This document shows positions 62,147 through 64,000 of a stretch of 64,000 nt of DNA, piece after piece (the stretch's first letter is position 1; each line of letters starts with the position of its first letter). The position numbers and the translations under genes are program-made. Below the pieces are notes generated by a model, which ran no database searches, was not told where the DNA came from, and was given only the letters and a program-made list of their open reading frames with translations. This stretch comes from Sebaldella termitidis ATCC 33386 (GTDB lineage Bacteria > Fusobacteriota > Fusobacteriia > Fusobacteriales > Leptotrichiaceae), in the NCBI RefSeq assembly GCF_000024405.1, contig NC_013517.1, positions 682,001 to 746,000 on the forward strand, written 5' to 3'.

Positions 62147-63550
62147 ATGAAACAGTTTATGGACGAAAACTTTTTGCTAAAAAATGATGTGGCAGTGGAG
62201 CTGTATAATAAATATGCCAAAGATATGCCGATAATTGATTATCACTGTCATTTGAGCCCGCAGGAAATAGCTGAGAATAAAAGATATAAAAATATTACTG
62301 AATTATGGCTCGGAGGAGATCATTACAAATGGAGAGCAATGAGAATCAATGGCGTAGGAGAGGAATATATAACAGGAACAAAAGATGATAAGGAAAAATT
62401 CATAAAATGGGCGGAAACAATTGAAAACTGTATTGGAAATCCATTGTATCACTGGACACACCTTGAATTAAAGAGATATTTCGGTATAGATGAAGTACTG
62501 GGGAGCAAAACAGCGGAAGATATATGGGAAAGAGCCAATAAAATAATACAGAGTGACAGTTTTACGGCAAAAGAAATAATAAAAAAATCAAATGTAGAGA
62601 TAATATGTACTACTGATGATCCGGCAGATGACTTAAAATATCACAAGGCGATAAAAGAAGACAAGGATTTTCCCGTAAAAGTATTTCCTGCATTCAGACC
62701 TGACAGAGCTATAAATATTGAAAAAGAAGATTTTGTTACATGGCTTGGTCTTCTTGAAAAAGCGGTAGGAAAAAAAATAAATGATATTAACGGACTTTTA
62801 AGTGCATTAGTAGAAAGAATCGAATATTTTCACGAGGCAGGATGCAGACTTTCGGATCATGCTCTGGAGCCTGTTATGTTCAGACATGGTAATATAAGCG
62901 AGATGGATGCGGTATTTAAAAAGGCACTATTAAAAGAAAGCTTCAGCGAATCTGATCTGACGCTTTATAAAGGGCAGTTAATGCTGTTTCTCGGGAAAGA
63001 GTATGCTAAAAGAGGATGGACTATGCAGATACATACAGGAACAATGAGAAATAATAATACAAAGATGTTCCGACAGCTGGGGCCTGATACCGGATTTGAC
63101 GCTGTGGGGGATTACAGCTGTGCAAAAGCTCTTTCAGATTTGCTGAACAATCTTGACTATAATGATAAGCTTCCAAAAACAATACTGTATTGTCTGAACC
63201 CTAATGATAATTTTGTATTGGGGACCTTGCTGGGTTGCTTTCAGGACGGAAAAACTCCGGGAAAAATTCAGTTTGGCTCGGCATGGTGGTTTAATGACCA
63301 AAAAGAAGGAATGATAACACAGATGACAGATCTTGCCAATCTGGGGCTTCTTCCAAGATTCGTGGGAATGCTTACGGATTCCAGAAGCTTTTTATCATAC
63401 ACAAGACATGAGTATTTCAGAAGAATTTTATGCAATCTTATCGGCGAATGGGTAACGGACGGGGAATTTCCTTATGATACCGAGCTTCTGGGGAATATTG
63501 TGCAAAATATAAGCTATACAAATGCAAAAAATTATTTCGGACTTATATAA
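62147..63550 (+). CDS. uxaC: Glucuronate isomerase (UxaC)
   Basis: 467 residues, normal for UxaC. IDYHCHLSPQEIAENK carries the metal-binding His pair; CTTDDPADDLKYH, MQIHTGTMRNNN and FGSAWWFNDQKEGM are family segments. It isomerises glucuronate and galacturonate to fructuronate and tagaturonate. AGGAGG precedes the ATG. The reductases that link it to UxaA are not in the window. Confidence 0.96.
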   Translation: MKQFMDENFLLKNDVAVELYNKYAKDMPIIDYHCHLSPQEIAENKRYKNITELWLGGDHYKWRAMRINGVGEEYITGTKDDKEKFIKWAETIENCIGNPLYHWTHLELKRYFGIDEVLGSKTAEDIWERANKIIQSDSFTAKEIIKKSNVEIICTTDDPADDLKYHKAIKEDKDFPVKVFPAFRPDRAINIEKEDFVTWLGLLEKAVGKKINDINGLLSALVERIEYFHEAGCRLSDHALEPVMFRHGNISEMDAVFKKALLKESFSESDLTLYKGQLMLFLGKEYAKRGWTMQIHTGTMRNNNTKMFRQLGPDTGFDAVGDYSCAKALSDLLNNLDYNDKLPKTILYCLNPNDNFVLGTLLGCFQDGKTPGKIQFGSAWWFNDQKEGMITQMTDLANLGLLPRFVGMLTDSRSFLSYTRHEYFRRILCNLIGEWVTDGEFPYDTELLGNIVQNISYTNAKNYFGLI

Positions 63551-63598
63551 AAAAGGATAGATACTAAAAATCCGGGGGAATATGTACAAATAAGAGAA

Positions 63599-63627
63599 TT
63601 GAAATATAAGAAAAAATATAATATAAT
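63599..63627 (+). promoter_or_regulatory. Promoter of the GntR-type regulator
   Basis: TTGAAA (63599-63604), 17-bp spacer, perfect TATAAT (63622-63627). Confidence 0.7.
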
Positions 63628-63664
63628 ATAATATATTTACAAATATATTTAAAGGTGGAAGATG

Positions 63665-64000
63665 ATGGATACAAATAATTTGAAAATAAAGGCATATAAT
63701 TATATCAAAAATAAGATAATTTCCGGAGTGTACCCCCCTAATCAAAAGATAGAGGAAAGTGAAATATCAAATGAGCTGAATTTTAGCAGGACACCAATTA
63801 GAGAAGCCATAAATACGCTTAAGGATGAAGGCTGGATAACTATAATACCCAGAAAAGGGATATTTGTAAGCGAGATATCATTAAAAGACATCAATGATAT
63901 TTTTCAGGTAAGAGAAACTATAGAACCTATAATATTAAGGCTTGCTTTTGAAAATCTGAATACACAGGAGCTGGATGATTTTGAAAAGGCCTTTAAGAAA
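63665..64000 (+). CDS. GntR/FadR-family regulator, 3' end missing
   Basis: 112 codons up to the right edge. The N-terminal winged helix has YNYIKNKIISGVYPPNQKIEESEIS and NFSRTPIREAINTLKDEGWITIIPRKGIFVSEIS, the GntR pattern; the FCD domain begins at IFQVRETIEPIILRLAFENL. UxuR/ExuR-type regulators of uronate genes belong here. AAGGTGG precedes two adjacent ATG (63662 and 63665); spacing favours either. Confidence 0.9.
   Translation, partial: MDTNNLKIKAYNYIKNKIISGVYPPNQKIEESEISNELNFSRTPIREAINTLKDEGWITIIPRKGIFVSEISLKDINDIFQVRETIEPIILRLAFENLNTQELDDFEKAFKK

Overview
The window is low-GC, densely coded bacterial DNA with short intergenic gaps, strong AGGAGG-type ribosome binding sites, many rho-independent hairpins and near-consensus TTGACA/TATAAT promoters. 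It also has outer-membrane and small exported proteins that would suit a Gram-negative envelope. Together with a fusobacterial-type outer-membrane beta-barrel protein and a wealth of PTS and sugar-acid genes, this suggests a fermentative member of the Fusobacteriota, most like the Leptotrichiaceae (Sebaldella-like). That assignment is inference from protein character; no rRNA or tRNA gene was seen.

Layout. 1-3.9 kb: the end of a SurA/PrsA-like protein, three small exported proteins, a lone NuoE-like ferredoxin, a TPR protein and a TtcA-like tRNA thiolase. 4.1-6.9 kb: feoA-feoB plus a 49-residue Cys-rich FeoB partner. 7.1-12.3 kb: a tightly overlapping run glmU-prs-tsaC-unknown-GspE/PilB-like ATPase-HAD phosphatase. 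12.3-14.8 kb: tuf, carrying a one-base homopolymer frameshift in the GTP-binding loop, then a porin-like protein. 14.8-15.7 kb: about 1 kb of gene-poor, probably decayed DNA. 15.7-17.3 kb: a tandem BFD-type ferredoxin and azlCD.

17.4-29 kb is a large leftward carbohydrate operon: mannitol-type PTS EIICB and EIIA, class II aldolase, zinc dehydrogenase, PRD/EIIA activator, bicupin, xylose-isomerase-like epimerase, RpiB, DhaK and DhaL. A divergent DeoR repressor has repeated operator sequences on both sides of its own gene. The combination of a DhaK/DhaL-type kinase, an RpiB homologue and a TIM-barrel isomerase recalls tetrulose-phosphate (erythritol/threitol) pathways, but the PTS and aldolase make it a different route whose substrate I cannot name.

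29-37 kb: accessory and housekeeping genes (DUF1349, YccF, DUF3102-like, SWIM/SNF2 helicase, MazG-like, UPF0173 hydrolase, an exported protein). 37-48.4 kb: a sugar-acid region with an IclR/KdgR-like regulator, kduD, kduI, a Rep_3-like initiator, a lactose/cellobiose-type EIIC, a MupG-like DUF871 protein, KDG kinase, amidohydrolase, DgaE and DgaF. KduI, KduD, KDG kinase and DgaF form a complete route from an unsaturated uronate to pyruvate and glyceraldehyde-3-phosphate, with DgaE feeding the same intermediate from an amino-sugar acid. 59.4-64 kb continues the theme with altronate dehydratase, a sugar ABC ATPase, glucuronate isomerase and a GntR regulator, with a matching palindrome at the uxaA promoter.

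48.4-59.3 kb holds proS with a methyltransferase, a divergent pair of cystine symporter and Rrf2 regulator separated by a palindrome, a HEPN protein coupled to a small unknown protein, an LD-carboxypeptidase, and a nitroreductase. The most interesting points are the DeoR-flanked polyol operon, the merged uronate/amino-sugar-acid cluster, the HEPN pair, the chromosomal Rep_3-like protein beside a long inverted repeat, and the tuf frameshift.
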